Below are positions 41,781-48,725 of a stretch of DNA of 64,000 nt, in pieces; within the stretch, counting starts at the first letter, position 1; each line of letters opens with the position of its first letter. Position numbers and translations under genes: made by a program. Source of the DNA: CAZMZF01 sp964570765 (lineage in GTDB: Bacteria > Zixibacteria > MSB-5A5 > RBG-16-43-9); assembly GCA_964570765.1 (NCBI GenBank), contig CAZMZF010000002.1:1-64000 (forward strand). Reading direction: 5' to 3'. The notes under the pieces were generated by a model, which ran no database searches, was not told the DNA's origin, and saw nothing but the letters and a program-made list of their open reading frames with translations.

Positions 41781-42422
41781 ATGGCAGAGTTAAACTATAT
41801 TGTTATAGAAGGGGCAATCGGGGCTGGAAAAACCAGCTTAGCTCAGCTTTTAGCTGAAAGGTTCGGAGCTTCTTTGGTATTAGAGGAGGTGGAGAAAAAT
41901 CCTTTCTTAATAGATTTTTATAAAGACCGGAAAAGGTTCGCCTTTCAGACTCAGGTTTATTTTCTCCTATCCAGGTTCAAACAGCAACAGGAGCTATTGG
42001 AAAGGGACCTTTTCAAAACCAGGATGATAAGCGATCACCTTTTCTGGAAAGACCGGATCTTTGCCTCTATAACTTTAAGTGAGAGAGAGCTTTATTTGTA
42101 TGAAAAAATATTGCCCATATTAGAAAAGGACATACCCAAACCTGATCTGGTAATTTATCTGCAAACCGCACCAGAAATTCTTTATAAAAGGATTAAAGAA
42201 AAGGGAAGAGATTTTGAGAAGAGTTTAGATTTAGAATATTTATCTCATTTAGTGGAATCATATAACCATTTCTTTTTTCATTACAATTTAAGTCCTCTTT
42301 TGGTGGTGAAAAACGACAATTTAGATTTCCAGCGAAAGCCGGGTCAATTAGAGGACTTGATAAACATAATCAAAGAACAAAAAGAAGGGACCAGGTATTA
42401 CGTGCCTGCAGTTGAAGGATGA
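41781..42422 (+). CDS. Deoxynucleoside kinase
   Basis: A salvage kinase of the dCK/dGK family that phosphorylates deoxynucleosides. The P-loop is EGAIGAGKTSLAQLL, the substrate-base region includes EEVEKNPFLIDFYKD and FAFQTQVYFLLSRFKQ, and the Asp-Arg pair appears as ISDHLFWKDRIFA. The lid is KRIKEKGRDFE. Which nucleoside it prefers cannot be told. It lies eight bases after folK and overlaps panB by four bases, an arrangement seen in several phyla. Confidence 0.87.
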   Translation: MAELNYIVIEGAIGAGKTSLAQLLAERFGASLVLEEVEKNPFLIDFYKDRKRFAFQTQVYFLLSRFKQQQELLERDLFKTRMISDHLFWKDRIFASITLSERELYLYEKILPILEKDIPKPDLVIYLQTAPEILYKRIKEKGRDFEKSLDLEYLSHLVESYNHFFFHYNLSPLLVVKNDNLDFQRKPGQLEDLINIIKEQKEGTRYYVPAVEG

Positions 42423-43258
42423 ATTTTATGCCAGCCGATAAAGATCTGACTCCTCGTAGAGAAGAAAGAGTTACGGTTAAAACTTTCCAGAAAATGAAAC
42501 AGAGGGGCGAAAAGATTGCTATCTTAACTGCTTATGATTTTTTCACCGCCAAGATATTAGATGAGATCGGAATAGATTCTATCTTAGTTGGAGATTCAGC
42601 CAATATGGTCTTTTATGGAGCTAAGAGTACCCTTTCTATAACCTTAGAGCAGATGCTCTATCATACTCAGGCGGTCTCAAAAGCAGTAAAAAGAGCTCTG
42701 GTCATAGGAGATATGCCGTTTTTATCCTACCAGACTACTATTTCAGAGGCGATTTTGAATGCAGGGAGATTTTTGAAAGAGGGAGGAGCTGAAGGAGTAA
42801 AGATCGAAGGTGGTTTGGAAATGGTTGAGACGGTAAAGAGGCTCATAGAGGTCGGGATTCCGGTAATGGGGCATATCGGTATGACACCCCAATCGACTGG
42901 CAAGTTTGGTGGTTATTCAGTTCAGGGAAAAAATGAAAAAGGGGCACAGTATCTTTTAGAAAGTGCCAAAGCCCTGGAAGAGGCGGGCTGTTTCTCCATA
43001 GTCCTGGAATGTATACCCAGAGAACTTTCTAAAAAGATTACCTCCTCCCTTAAAATTCCTACTATCGGGATTGGTGCAGGCCTGGATTGCGATGGTCAGG
43101 TTTTAGTGGTAAATGATATCTTGGGACTGTATGAGGAATTTAAACCCAAGTTCGTAAGAAGATATGCCGAGCTGGCCAAAGAGATAAGAAAAGCCTGTAA
43201 GAATTTCATAGAGGATGTCAAAGCTAAAAAATATCCTTCGGAGGAGGAGAGCTACTGA
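42419..43258 (+). CDS. panB: 3-methyl-2-oxobutanoate hydroxymethyltransferase
   Basis: The first enzyme of pantothenate synthesis: it adds a hydroxymethyl group from methylene-THF to ketoisovalerate. Seen are KIAILTAYDFFTAKILDE, VGDSANMVFYG (metal-binding Asp), IGDMPFLSYQT, GGAEGVKIEGG, VMGHIGMTPQS, LECIPRELSKKIT, and TIGIGAGLDCDGQVLV. Its 279 residues are near full length. The last 61 bases (43198-43258) are copied again inside the downstream accessory island, which separates it from panC and panD. Confidence 0.93.
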   Translation: MNFMPADKDLTPRREERVTVKTFQKMKQRGEKIAILTAYDFFTAKILDEIGIDSILVGDSANMVFYGAKSTLSITLEQMLYHTQAVSKAVKRALVIGDMPFLSYQTTISEAILNAGRFLKEGGAEGVKIEGGLEMVETVKRLIEVGIPVMGHIGMTPQSTGKFGGYSVQGKNEKGAQYLLESAKALEEAGCFSIVLECIPRELSKKITSSLKIPTIGIGAGLDCDGQVLVVNDILGLYEEFKPKFVRRYAELAKEIRKACKNFIEDVKAKKYPSEEESY

Positions 43259-43301
43259 TGTAAAGTAGCGAGGGGCGAGTAGTGAGGTATGAGTAGCGAG
43301 G
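43244..43301. repeat. panB-end repeat, first copy, with left inverted arm of the IVP cassette
   Basis: Bases 43244-43287 cover the panB stop and recur at 43733-43776 with 43 of 44 bases alike. The TAGCGAG/GTAGTGAG motifs here form an imperfect inverted match with 43697-43714 (CTCGCTACTCACTACT) on the other side of the four-helix gene. Confidence 0.75.
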
Positions 43302-43672
43302 ATTTTGGGAAAAAAGAAGCTGTAAGAAGGTTTGAAGATTTGGAGGTCTGGAAAAAAGCCCATCAAGTAGCGCTTGAAATCTACAAAATCACGCAGGGTT
43401 TTCCACCAGAAGAAAGATTTTCTCTTGTTTCACAGATGAGGAGAGCTGGTGTCTCGGTCCCAGCGAACATTACTGAAGGTTTCAGAAAACGAGGGGTAAA
43501 AGATAAAATGAACTTTTACAACATAGCTCAGGCATCTTTAGATGAACTCTATTATTATATAATCCTTTCAAAGGATTTAGGTTTTATTCAAGATAGTAGC
43601 AACTTAATAAACCGGGTTGAAGAGATAGCAAAAATGTTATCAGGTTTAATAAAATCGATTAAAATAAGGTGA
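43289..43672 (+). CDS. Four-helix bundle protein (23S rRNA IVP / Avd-like)
   Basis: The 127 residues match the four-helix family linked with 23S rRNA intervening sequences and with diversity-generating retroelement accessory (Avd) proteins: FEDLEVWKKAHQVALEIYK, FPPEERFSLVSQMRRAGVSV, ANITEGFRKRG, and ASLDELYYYIILSKDLGFI. These are small, basic, nucleic-acid-binding proteins that often appear in intergenic insertions. No reverse transcriptase or rRNA is nearby. The ATG lies within the GAGTAGCGAGG repeat and inverted copies of that repeat flank the gene, so it looks like the cargo of a small mobile unit. Confidence 0.82.
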   Translation: MSSEDFGKKEAVRRFEDLEVWKKAHQVALEIYKITQGFPPEERFSLVSQMRRAGVSVPANITEGFRKRGVKDKMNFYNIAQASLDELYYYIILSKDLGFIQDSSNLINRVEEIAKMLSGLIKSIKIR

Positions 43673-43732
43673 AAATGTCTTTCCCTCAAACCTATATACT
43701 CGCTACTCACTACTGGAAAATGTATTTTGTAA

Positions 43733-43776
43733 GAGGAGAGCTACTGATGTAAAGTAGCGAGGGGCGAGTAGCGAGG
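43733..43776. repeat. panB-end repeat, second copy
   Basis: Matches 43244-43287 at 43 of 44 positions, including the panB stop-codon context (GAGCTACTGATGTAAAG). It precedes a truncated four-helix gene, as the first copy precedes the intact one. Confidence 0.85.
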
Positions 43777-43787
43777 AGTTAGGGGAA

Positions 43788-43862
43788 ATGAAGGTGGTAA
43801 AAAGTTTTAAAGATTTAGAGATCTGGAGAAAAGCCCAGTTAAAGATACTATGCAGAAGATGA
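43788..43862 (+). pseudogene. Truncated four-helix bundle (IVP) gene
   Basis: A 24-codon frame begins with KSFKDLEIWRKAQ, the same start as the intact gene's RRFEDLEVWKKAH, then runs to a TGA with unrelated residues. It has the same upstream repeat. I interpret it as the deleted remnant of a second IVP cassette. It is too short to fold as the bundle. Confidence 0.65.
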
Positions 43863-43919
43863 GTGCTAATAAAGGAGTTTGAATGAAGTTAGATAAGCTA
43901 TATAGCTGTGGAGGTAAGG

Positions 43920-44309
43920 ATGGGTAAAAAATTTAAACTGCCAGAGGAATGGTTCAATCAAGCAAATTATGATTTAGAGACTGCAAAAGCGATGTTTAAA
44001 GCAAAAAGATATATTTACACAGTTTTTATGTGTCATTTATCCCTGGAAAAAGCATTAAAGGGATTTTATACTAAAGCTCTTCATCAAGTTCCTCCCAAAA
44101 TACATAATCTTATTTATTTCATCGAGAAAATGGGACTGAAACTTCCAGAAAAAATGTACGACTTTATTTTCAGTCTAAACCGGGTAAGTATCCCCACTCG
44201 TTATCCGGATGATTTAAAAAGAATGTTGAAAGATTACGATCAAGGAATCACCAAGACACTACTGAAAAGCTCGGAGGAGGCCTTAAAATGGCTAAGGGCA
44301 AAGTTGTAA
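43920..44309 (+). CDS. HEPN-domain protein of a HEPN-MNT pair
   Basis: A 129-residue all-helical HEPN protein: WFNQANYDLETAKAMF, the core FMCHLSLEKALKGFYTK, and the late RVSIPTRYPDD motif common in this family. In studied pairs HEPN is the ribonuclease-like toxin and the MNT partner the antitoxin that modifies it. A clear R-x4-6-H RNase motif is not evident here, so activity is uncertain. I prefer ATG 43920, five bases after GGAGG, over GTG 43908. A 14-codon frame with a strong Shine-Dalgarno site (43883-43927) overlaps the start. The last 22 bases overlap the MNT gene. Confidence 0.82.
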   Translation: MGKKFKLPEEWFNQANYDLETAKAMFKAKRYIYTVFMCHLSLEKALKGFYTKALHQVPPKIHNLIYFIEKMGLKLPEKMYDFIFSLNRVSIPTRYPDDLKRMLKDYDQGITKTLLKSSEEALKWLRAKL

Positions 44310-44626
44310 AAGCAATCGAGTTCTTAAAACAATGTTTAATAGAAAGCAATCTGAAAGTCTCAAGAATAGTTTTGTTTGGCTCTCAAGCCAGAGGAACTTC
44401 AACTGAGGAAAGCGATATAGATGTGGTTATTGTTTCAGAGGATTTTGAGGGTAAAAATATATTTGAAAGAGCATTTCTTACTAAAGATGCAGAAATAAGA
44501 ACCATTAAAAAGTATATGGTACCATTGGATATTATAACCTTAACTCCTAAAGAATGGAAAGGGGAGAGGTCTTTAATTGTCTCTTATGCGAAAGAAGGAA
44601 AGGTTGTGTATGGACGACAAGATTAG
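44288..44626 (+). CDS. MNT-type nucleotidyltransferase, partner of HEPN
   Basis: The minimal nucleotidyltransferase fold is complete: GSQARG at residues 31-36, then ESDIDVVIV with D43 and D45 as metal ligands, and a third acidic strand (PLDIITLT). At 112 residues it is normal for the family. In characterised HEPN-MNT systems this protein adds AMP to a HEPN tyrosine and neutralises it. It overlaps the HEPN gene by 22 bases, so the two are translated together. It lies in the accessory island after panB. Confidence 0.87.
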   Translation: MAKGKVVKAIEFLKQCLIESNLKVSRIVLFGSQARGTSTEESDIDVVIVSEDFEGKNIFERAFLTKDAEIRTIKKYMVPLDIITLTPKEWKGERSLIVSYAKEGKVVYGRQD

Positions 44627-44701
44627 ACTCAGTCCTGCTAATGGTCGTCCAATGCTTTACTGGACGGGGAAAAATCCCTGTCCACAGGTTTCAAAATAGG
44701 A

Positions 44702-44762
44702 TAAGAGTTTCATAGAGGATGTTTAAGCCAAGAAATATCCTGCGGAAGAGGAGAGCTACTGA
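44702..44762. repeat. Diverged copy of the panB 3' end
   Basis: All 61 bases align without gaps to 43198-43258, the final 20 codons of panB, with about seven mismatches. Shared blocks include TTTCATAGAGGATGT and GAGAGCTACTGA. A shorter trace (AAGAGGAGAGCTATTGAG) follows near 44869-44886. No methyltransferase start or other gene uses it. The whole 44627-44933 gap holds only this, a hairpin, and a short palindrome (CGTCCAATGCTTTACTGGACG). Confidence 0.85.
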
Positions 44763-44792
44763 GCTTAGTAAAGGAGGATAAGCAGGAGGAGT

Positions 44793-44826
44793 CCGACTTA
44801 AAAAGATGTAAGTTGTTTTAAGTCGG
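44793..44826. other. Stable hairpin upstream of the methyltransferase gene
   Basis: An 11-bp perfect stem, CCGACTTAAAA and TTTTAAGTCGG, with a 12-base loop, 107 bases before the methyltransferase ATG. There is no U-run, so it is not a classic terminator. It could be an operator for a controller protein or an RNA element; the purpose is unknown. Confidence 0.45.
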
Positions 44827-44933
44827 GAATAAACGACTTATATTGGAAAAAAGGTTTCTAAGTCTCAAGAGGAGAGCTATTGAGTTTAAGTTATATGAAA
44901 TAACTATTGTAGAACGAAAAAGTTATACATAAT

Positions 44934-46073
44934 ATGAAGATAAATAACCCTTCACAATTACCGCTTGGAAATTTAGAGGTAACACCGATGGCTCGTGGAG
45001 CTATTATTTTAAATAAAGAAAGGTTTGTGCAAATTTTAAGTGAGATCGATACCCTAAACAATATAGACTCTTTTAAGAACAAAATAATTGCTTTAAAACA
45101 GATTATAGTTTACCCCAAGCATGACCGAGAAGGTGTCTTAAATATTAATGGTAATGGAGACACAATTTCTTTACGTAAAGATGTTCTACTTTCAGAACTG
45201 GACCAAATTTTAAAATCCCAGACCCTTAAAAGAGCAAGTTATTATCTAAAAAGGTTAGAAGATGGAGTGCAAAAAATTAGGACCAACAAAATCAATGAGA
45301 TAAATCTACTTCGATGGAAAGAATATGAGGAGATTATAACAGATAGTCTTTGGCTGTTGGATAAGAGGGATACCTCCGGTGCTCACATTGGTTGGTATTG
45401 GGGTAATTTTGTCCCGCAAATTCCACACCAGATGATATTGCGATATACCAAAAAGGGTGATTGGGTTTTAGATGCTTTTGTCGGAAGCGGAACAACCTTA
45501 ATTGAGTGCCGGAGATTAAGAAGAAATGGCATAGGAATAGAATTAAACCAAGAAGTGGCACAGGAAGCAAAGAAATTGATTGAAAAGGAGCAAAATAAGG
45601 ATAATGTAATTAGTGAGGTAATAATTGGGGACAGTAGAACCATAGAGATGAGAGAAATTTTGGCAAAGCACAAAATTAATCAAGTTCAACTTCTTATTAT
45701 GCATCCTCCATACTACGATATTATTAAATTTTCAAAAGATGAAAAAGACCTTTCAAATGCAAAAAGCACAGAGAAATTTTTAAAGATGTTTGGTGAAGTA
45801 ATTGACAATACAACTCCATATTTAGAAAAAGGACGATACTTTGTTTTGATTATTGGCGATAAATATTCCAAAGGAGAATGGATACCTTTGGGATTTTATT
45901 GTATGCAGGAGGTTTTAAAAAGAGGATACATTTTAAAAAGTGTAATTGTAAAAAACTTTGAAGAAACAAGAGGAAAGAGAAATCAAAAGGAACTTTGGCG
46001 ATATAGAGCATTAGTTAGTGGATTCTATATTTTTAAGCACGAGTACATTTTCTTATTCAAAAAAGAGGTATAA
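44934..46073 (+). CDS. DNA N4-cytosine/N6-adenine methyltransferase
   Basis: The SAM-binding motif I is VLDAFVGSGTT (D180, G184-G186), preceded by a motif X-like stretch (WYWGNFVPQIPHQMILRYT). The catalytic motif IV is HPPY at 257-260, where DPPY, NPPY or SPPY is more usual; histidine occurs in some branches. The order X-I-IV suits the gamma-type layout. The first 140 residues are an unassigned helical region that may read the target. The ATG at 44934 has no clear ribosome site; ATG 44988 with AGAGG upstream is an alternative. It is the first gene of a tight three-gene cassette with a likely ADP-ribosyltransferase and a nuclease. Confidence 0.85.
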   Translation: MKINNPSQLPLGNLEVTPMARGAIILNKERFVQILSEIDTLNNIDSFKNKIIALKQIIVYPKHDREGVLNINGNGDTISLRKDVLLSELDQILKSQTLKRASYYLKRLEDGVQKIRTNKINEINLLRWKEYEEIITDSLWLLDKRDTSGAHIGWYWGNFVPQIPHQMILRYTKKGDWVLDAFVGSGTTLIECRRLRRNGIGIELNQEVAQEAKKLIEKEQNKDNVISEVIIGDSRTIEMREILAKHKINQVQLLIMHPPYYDIIKFSKDEKDLSNAKSTEKFLKMFGEVIDNTTPYLEKGRYFVLIIGDKYSKGEWIPLGFYCMQEVLKRGYILKSVIVKNFEETRGKRNQKELWRYRALVSGFYIFKHEYIFLFKKEV

Positions 46074-46075
46074 AT

Positions 46076-46624
46076 ATGGATTTACTTGAACGAGCAAAAA
46101 TAGAAATAAAAAGATTAAATAATTCTAAAAAGATCAAAAGGCTTTTGCGGGAGGAACTTGGGGTTGAACCGAATGAGTGGTATCTGAGTAACCCTGATAA
46201 TTTTAAAGAAAATACCTTTTGGCATTATGCAAATTCATTACAAGACAAAAGACAAATTTTAAGGGAAGGATTTGATGTAAATAAAGTAGGGAAACAAAAT
46301 CAAGGATTAGGCAAAGGGTTATATTTAGGTCGAGACAAAGAAACATTGATGAAATTTTATGATGCGAATCTCATGGGGGACAAAAATTGCCTTATTACTA
46401 TCAAAGGCAAATTTAATTTTTTGAGTTTCTTGTCAGAAACTAAGCTACAGAAATTTCTTAAAAAAGCAAGAGAAATGTTTCCTGACTGTGTACAAAAATA
46501 TGCCACGGAATTAGGATACGATGGTATTAGATATTATGATCCTTTGGCTACAGGTGAAGAGTTTGTTCTATTTGATTTATCAGCGATAACTATAGTCGGA
46601 GCCCAAGCCCCATGCCGTTGCTAA
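46076..46624 (+). CDS. Probable PARP-fold ADP-ribosyltransferase-like protein
   Basis: I do not recognise this as a named family, but its pattern fits the H-Y-E class of ADP-ribosyltransferase folds. H50 is in FWHYANSLQDKRQILREGF, Y83 in GKGLYLGRDKE, and E161/E162 in GEEFVLFDLSAI, with LGYDGIRYYD just before, as in phage-type transferases. If right, it uses NAD to modify DNA, a nucleotide or a protein. It starts two bases after the methyltransferase stop and overlaps the nuclease gene by 13 bases, so it belongs to the same cassette. Alternative: a non-enzymatic specificity or immunity protein. Fold assignment is by eye only. Confidence 0.5.
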   Translation: MDLLERAKIEIKRLNNSKKIKRLLREELGVEPNEWYLSNPDNFKENTFWHYANSLQDKRQILREGFDVNKVGKQNQGLGKGLYLGRDKETLMKFYDANLMGDKNCLITIKGKFNFLSFLSETKLQKFLKKAREMFPDCVQKYATELGYDGIRYYDPLATGEEFVLFDLSAITIVGAQAPCRC

Positions 46625-47445
46625 GTAGCAAGCAAGTTTTGAATCTGAAACTTAGTTCAATCTCTGTAGATAAATTAAGAGAATTAGCATCGAATTTAGG
46701 AATTGATAAAAGAGGTTCAGGGGGAGAGATTGTCAAAACGTTGTTAAGTTGTCCAGTGACAGGGGAATTGACAGACGATTTTATCAAACAGGAATATGCC
46801 AAACGGATTGAGACCCGCAGATCGTTTATTTCCGATAGCGAATTAAAGGAAGAGCTCAGAAAGGTAAAAAGCTTCTCTTGGGGTGTTGTGCAGGGACAGT
46901 TAGACCAAAAAATACAGGTAGAGTATGTAAGAAGAATCGTAAGGTATGAAGATTTGTTGAATAATGTTAAGGCTAAACTTTATGATGATGTAACAAATTA
47001 TGTGATTTGCACTTGGTTCAATCATTGGACAACGGTATTGATTGAGGAACATATAAGTACTCATAAAAAGATAATTCCTACACTGAAAAATATAAAAGGG
47101 ATAGATATTTTCTTTAATGATCAACCATTTGACTTAAAAGTAACATATCTACCCCGTGAGTACAATCCGGCGGATGCTTTAAAAAATCCTTCTGAATTAG
47201 GAATCTGGATGTATGAGAATCAAGGTGCTCAAAGATTCGGAGCCGATAATCGATTATTTGTTGTGTTGTTGGATAAAGATAATCCTGAAAGGAGCTGGGA
47301 ATTAAAGAGAGATTTTGCTCTGGTGTTTCAAAAAATCGACAATTTCTTTGATAATGAAACAGTCTCCAAAAAGGATGAGATTGTTTTTACTTATAAAAGA
47401 AAAACATATACTGCAGTTACAAAGGTGTTGATAATAACAAAATGA
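46612..47445 (+). CDS. Probable PD-(D/E)xK restriction endonuclease with N-terminal SAP-like motif
   Basis: Residues about 15-45 (SISVDKLRELASNLGIDKRGS) resemble a SAP-type DNA-binding helix pair. The core (about 125-180) has VICTWFNHWTTVLIEEHI, then IKGIDIFFNDQPFDLKVTYL. D165 and the D174-L175-K176 triplet fit the PD-(D/E)xK nuclease active site, with E145 or E146 as a helix acid. The C-terminal part (about 200-277) is probably the dimer or recognition region. It is the expected nuclease partner of the methyltransferase two genes upstream. The class of restriction enzyme and the target site are unknown. It overlaps the ADP-ribosyltransferase-like gene. Confidence 0.65.
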   Translation: MPLLSSKQVLNLKLSSISVDKLRELASNLGIDKRGSGGEIVKTLLSCPVTGELTDDFIKQEYAKRIETRRSFISDSELKEELRKVKSFSWGVVQGQLDQKIQVEYVRRIVRYEDLLNNVKAKLYDDVTNYVICTWFNHWTTVLIEEHISTHKKIIPTLKNIKGIDIFFNDQPFDLKVTYLPREYNPADALKNPSELGIWMYENQGAQRFGADNRLFVVLLDKDNPERSWELKRDFALVFQKIDNFFDNETVSKKDEIVFTYKRKTYTAVTKVLIITK

Positions 47446-47507
47446 GGAAGTCTCGATTTTATAAGAAGCAACTCACCCAAATTTCAGCAGATTAAAAATT
47501 ATTTTTT

Positions 47508-48353
47508 ATGCACCTAATCTTCTCCCCTAAAAAAATGCAACAGCTTGCCCTTTCCCTCAAGCGGAAAGGTAAAAAAATCTCTTTTGTTCCGACGATGGGT
47601 GCTCTTCATCAGGGGCATTTGAGTCTGGTAAAAAGGGCTGCGAGGTTGGGGGATTTGGTGGTGGCAAGTATTTTTGTGAATCCTGCCCAGTTTGGGCCTA
47701 AAGAGGATTTTAAAAAGTATCCCAGGGATTTGAAAAAGGATAAGGGGTTGCTCCAAAAAGCTGGGTGTGACCTGATCTTTGCTCCGAGTATAAAAGATAT
47801 ATATCCAGAGGGTTATTTCACCTATATAGAAATAGAAGAACTTTCTCAAAAATTGGAAGGTGCTTCCAGGCCCGGGCATTTTAAAGGGGTCTGCACGATT
47901 GTGGCTAAGCTTTTCAATATAGTTATGCCGGATTATGCCATTTTCGGGCAGAAGGATGCTCAGCAGGCGATTATTATCCAAAAAATGACAGAAGATTTGA
48001 ACTTTCCTGCCAAGATAATTGTATCTAAGACTGAAAGGGAAAAAGATGGACTTGCCTTTAGCTCCAGAAATAGTTATCTTAATTTTAAAGAGAGGAAACA
48101 GGCTAAGGTATTATACCAGTCTTTAAAATTGGGGGAGAAGTTGATTAAAGCGGGTGAAAAAAGCCCAGAGAAGGTTATACACAAGATGAAGGAATTGATA
48201 AACAAGGAAAAATTAGCAAAAATAGATTATATCGCTCTTACAGATACTAAAAGATTAGAACCGGTGAAAATTATTAAAGGGGAACTTCTTCTCTCTTTAG
48301 CCGTAAGATTTGGAAAAACCAGGTTGATCGATAATCTGGAGATAAAAGCTTAA
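47508..48353 (+). CDS. panC: Pantothenate synthetase (pantoate-beta-alanine ligase)
   Basis: Joins pantoate and beta-alanine using ATP. The signature is VPTMGALHQGHLSLVKRA with its HxGH nucleotide motif; next come VASIFVNPAQFGPKEDF, FAPSIKDIYPEG, RPGHFKGVCTIVAKLFNIV, and the KMSKS-like SKTEREKDGLAFSSRNSYL. It is 281 residues, the normal length. It resumes the pantothenate cluster after the 4.2-kb island, and is followed by panD. Confidence 0.93.
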   Translation: MHLIFSPKKMQQLALSLKRKGKKISFVPTMGALHQGHLSLVKRAARLGDLVVASIFVNPAQFGPKEDFKKYPRDLKKDKGLLQKAGCDLIFAPSIKDIYPEGYFTYIEIEELSQKLEGASRPGHFKGVCTIVAKLFNIVMPDYAIFGQKDAQQAIIIQKMTEDLNFPAKIIVSKTEREKDGLAFSSRNSYLNFKERKQAKVLYQSLKLGEKLIKAGEKSPEKVIHKMKELINKEKLAKIDYIALTDTKRLEPVKIIKGELLLSLAVRFGKTRLIDNLEIKA

Positions 48354-48371
48354 AAATTTCAGGGAAAAACC

Positions 48372-48725
48372 ATGTGGATAGCAATATGTAAATCGAAAAT
48401 CCATCGGGTTAAGGTTACAGATGCTAATCTTAACTATGAGGGGAGTATAACTGTTGATCAAAAACTTCTAAAAGAAGCAGATATAATCCCCTATGAGTTA
48501 GTTCAGGTGGTTAATATCAATAATGGTGCCAGATTTGAGACCTACGTTATTCCCGGAAAACCAAACTCCGGGATAATCTGTCTTAATGGTCCTGCGGCAC
48601 GGTTAGGTGAAGTTGGGGATATCTTAATTGTGATCTCCTACGCCTGGATGGAAAAAAAGGAAGCTATCAGGTTTAAACCAAAAGTAGTTTATGTCGATAA
48701 GAATAATAAGCTCAAGAAAAGATGA
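48372..48725 (+). CDS. panD: Aspartate 1-decarboxylase
   Basis: Makes beta-alanine from aspartate for PanC. The proenzyme self-cleaves between G24 and S25, here in NYEGSITVDQ, to form the pyruvoyl group; K9 and the YVIPGKPNSGIICLNGPAA stretch are also conserved. At 117 residues it is a standard PanD. It overlaps the next gene by four bases. Confidence 0.93.
   Translation: MWIAICKSKIHRVKVTDANLNYEGSITVDQKLLKEADIIPYELVQVVNINNGARFETYVIPGKPNSGIICLNGPAARLGEVGDILIVISYAWMEKKEAIRFKPKVVYVDKNNKLKKR

Noticed and set aside
43289..43672. Diversity-generating retroelement centred on the four-helix (Avd-like) gene
   Set aside because: No reverse transcriptase, template/variable repeat pair or C-type-lectin target gene is present nearby.
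47514..47981. 155-codon minus-strand open frame inside panC
   Set aside because: Antisense shadow of a highly conserved enzyme gene with no features of its own.
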